DNA from: a bacterium SM23_31
GTDB lineage: Bacteria > SM23-31
DNA length: 5,196 nt
Reading direction: 5' to 3'
Assembly (NCBI GenBank): GCA_001304035.1
Contig: LJUD01000266.1
Span: 1-5,196, forward strand
Made by a program: the position numbers and the translations under genes. The notes beneath the pieces were generated by a model. It worked only from the letters and a program-made list of their open reading frames with translations, had not been told where the DNA came from and did not search any database. Positions 5,173 through 5,196 of the stretch are shown here, in pieces (position 1 is the first letter of the stretch; every line of letters starts with the position of its first letter).

Positions 5173-5196
5173 CTAAAACCTCTATGCTCTTTATTG

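Noticed and set aside
5173..5196. GAGC, 6 nt, GTTTTAG upstream of the CPBP start as the end of another attC
   Set aside because: Spacing fits, but the L'' and R'' halves lie outside the window and GTTTTAG is a poor R' box, so it cannot be supported.
1..5196. CRISPR array, tRNA, rRNA or integron integrase
   Set aside because: No regularly spaced direct repeats, no tRNA-like fold, no rRNA segments and no tyrosine-recombinase frame were seen on either strand.

Overview
This window reads as part of an integron gene-cassette array. All supportable genes lie on the minus strand, so gene order runs from high to low coordinates. Three sites (3880-3938, 3411-3474 and 211-272) have attC architecture on the minus strand: an R'' box ending in AAC, a 5-nt spacer, an L'' box with one unpaired extra base after its third nucleotide, a variable centre, a complementary L' box, a 6-nt spacer, and an R' box of the GTTRRRY type. 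No integron integrase is in the window, so this is either a distal piece of an array or an array without an integrase (a CALIN).

Layout in minus-strand order. (1) A CPBP-family membrane protease (5172-4483), then a single-span membrane protein of unknown function (4430-3894) whose last 14 codons are formed by the first attC. (2) A compact cassette of about 469 bp (3885-3417) carrying a four-span membrane protein of 123 residues. Its two R-box halves are exactly complementary. (3) A long, probably composite segment between the second and third attC (3416-217). It holds an FAD-dependent oxidoreductase (3387-1855), a truncated peptide chain release factor 2 fragment that starts on the oxidoreductase stop codon (TAATG), an AT-rich gap, and a Tat-exported DUF169 protein (1273-347). 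The DUF169 gene is bracketed by inverted copies of a roughly 27-bp palindromic repeat, and a third copy lies upstream. (4) After the third attC, the start of another cassette that encodes a broken lipoprotein-like peptide and runs off the window.

The organism cannot be named. Flavin reductase-like and Tat-exported DUF169 genes, mixed base composition and an attC array would fit an anaerobic or environmental proteobacterium or Desulfobacterota member; this is a guess. The cassette genes show no common pathway, as is usual for arrays of independently acquired cassettes. Cassettes often lack their own promoters, so transcription may come from upstream. The only candidate internal promoter seen is weak, ahead of the DUF169 gene.
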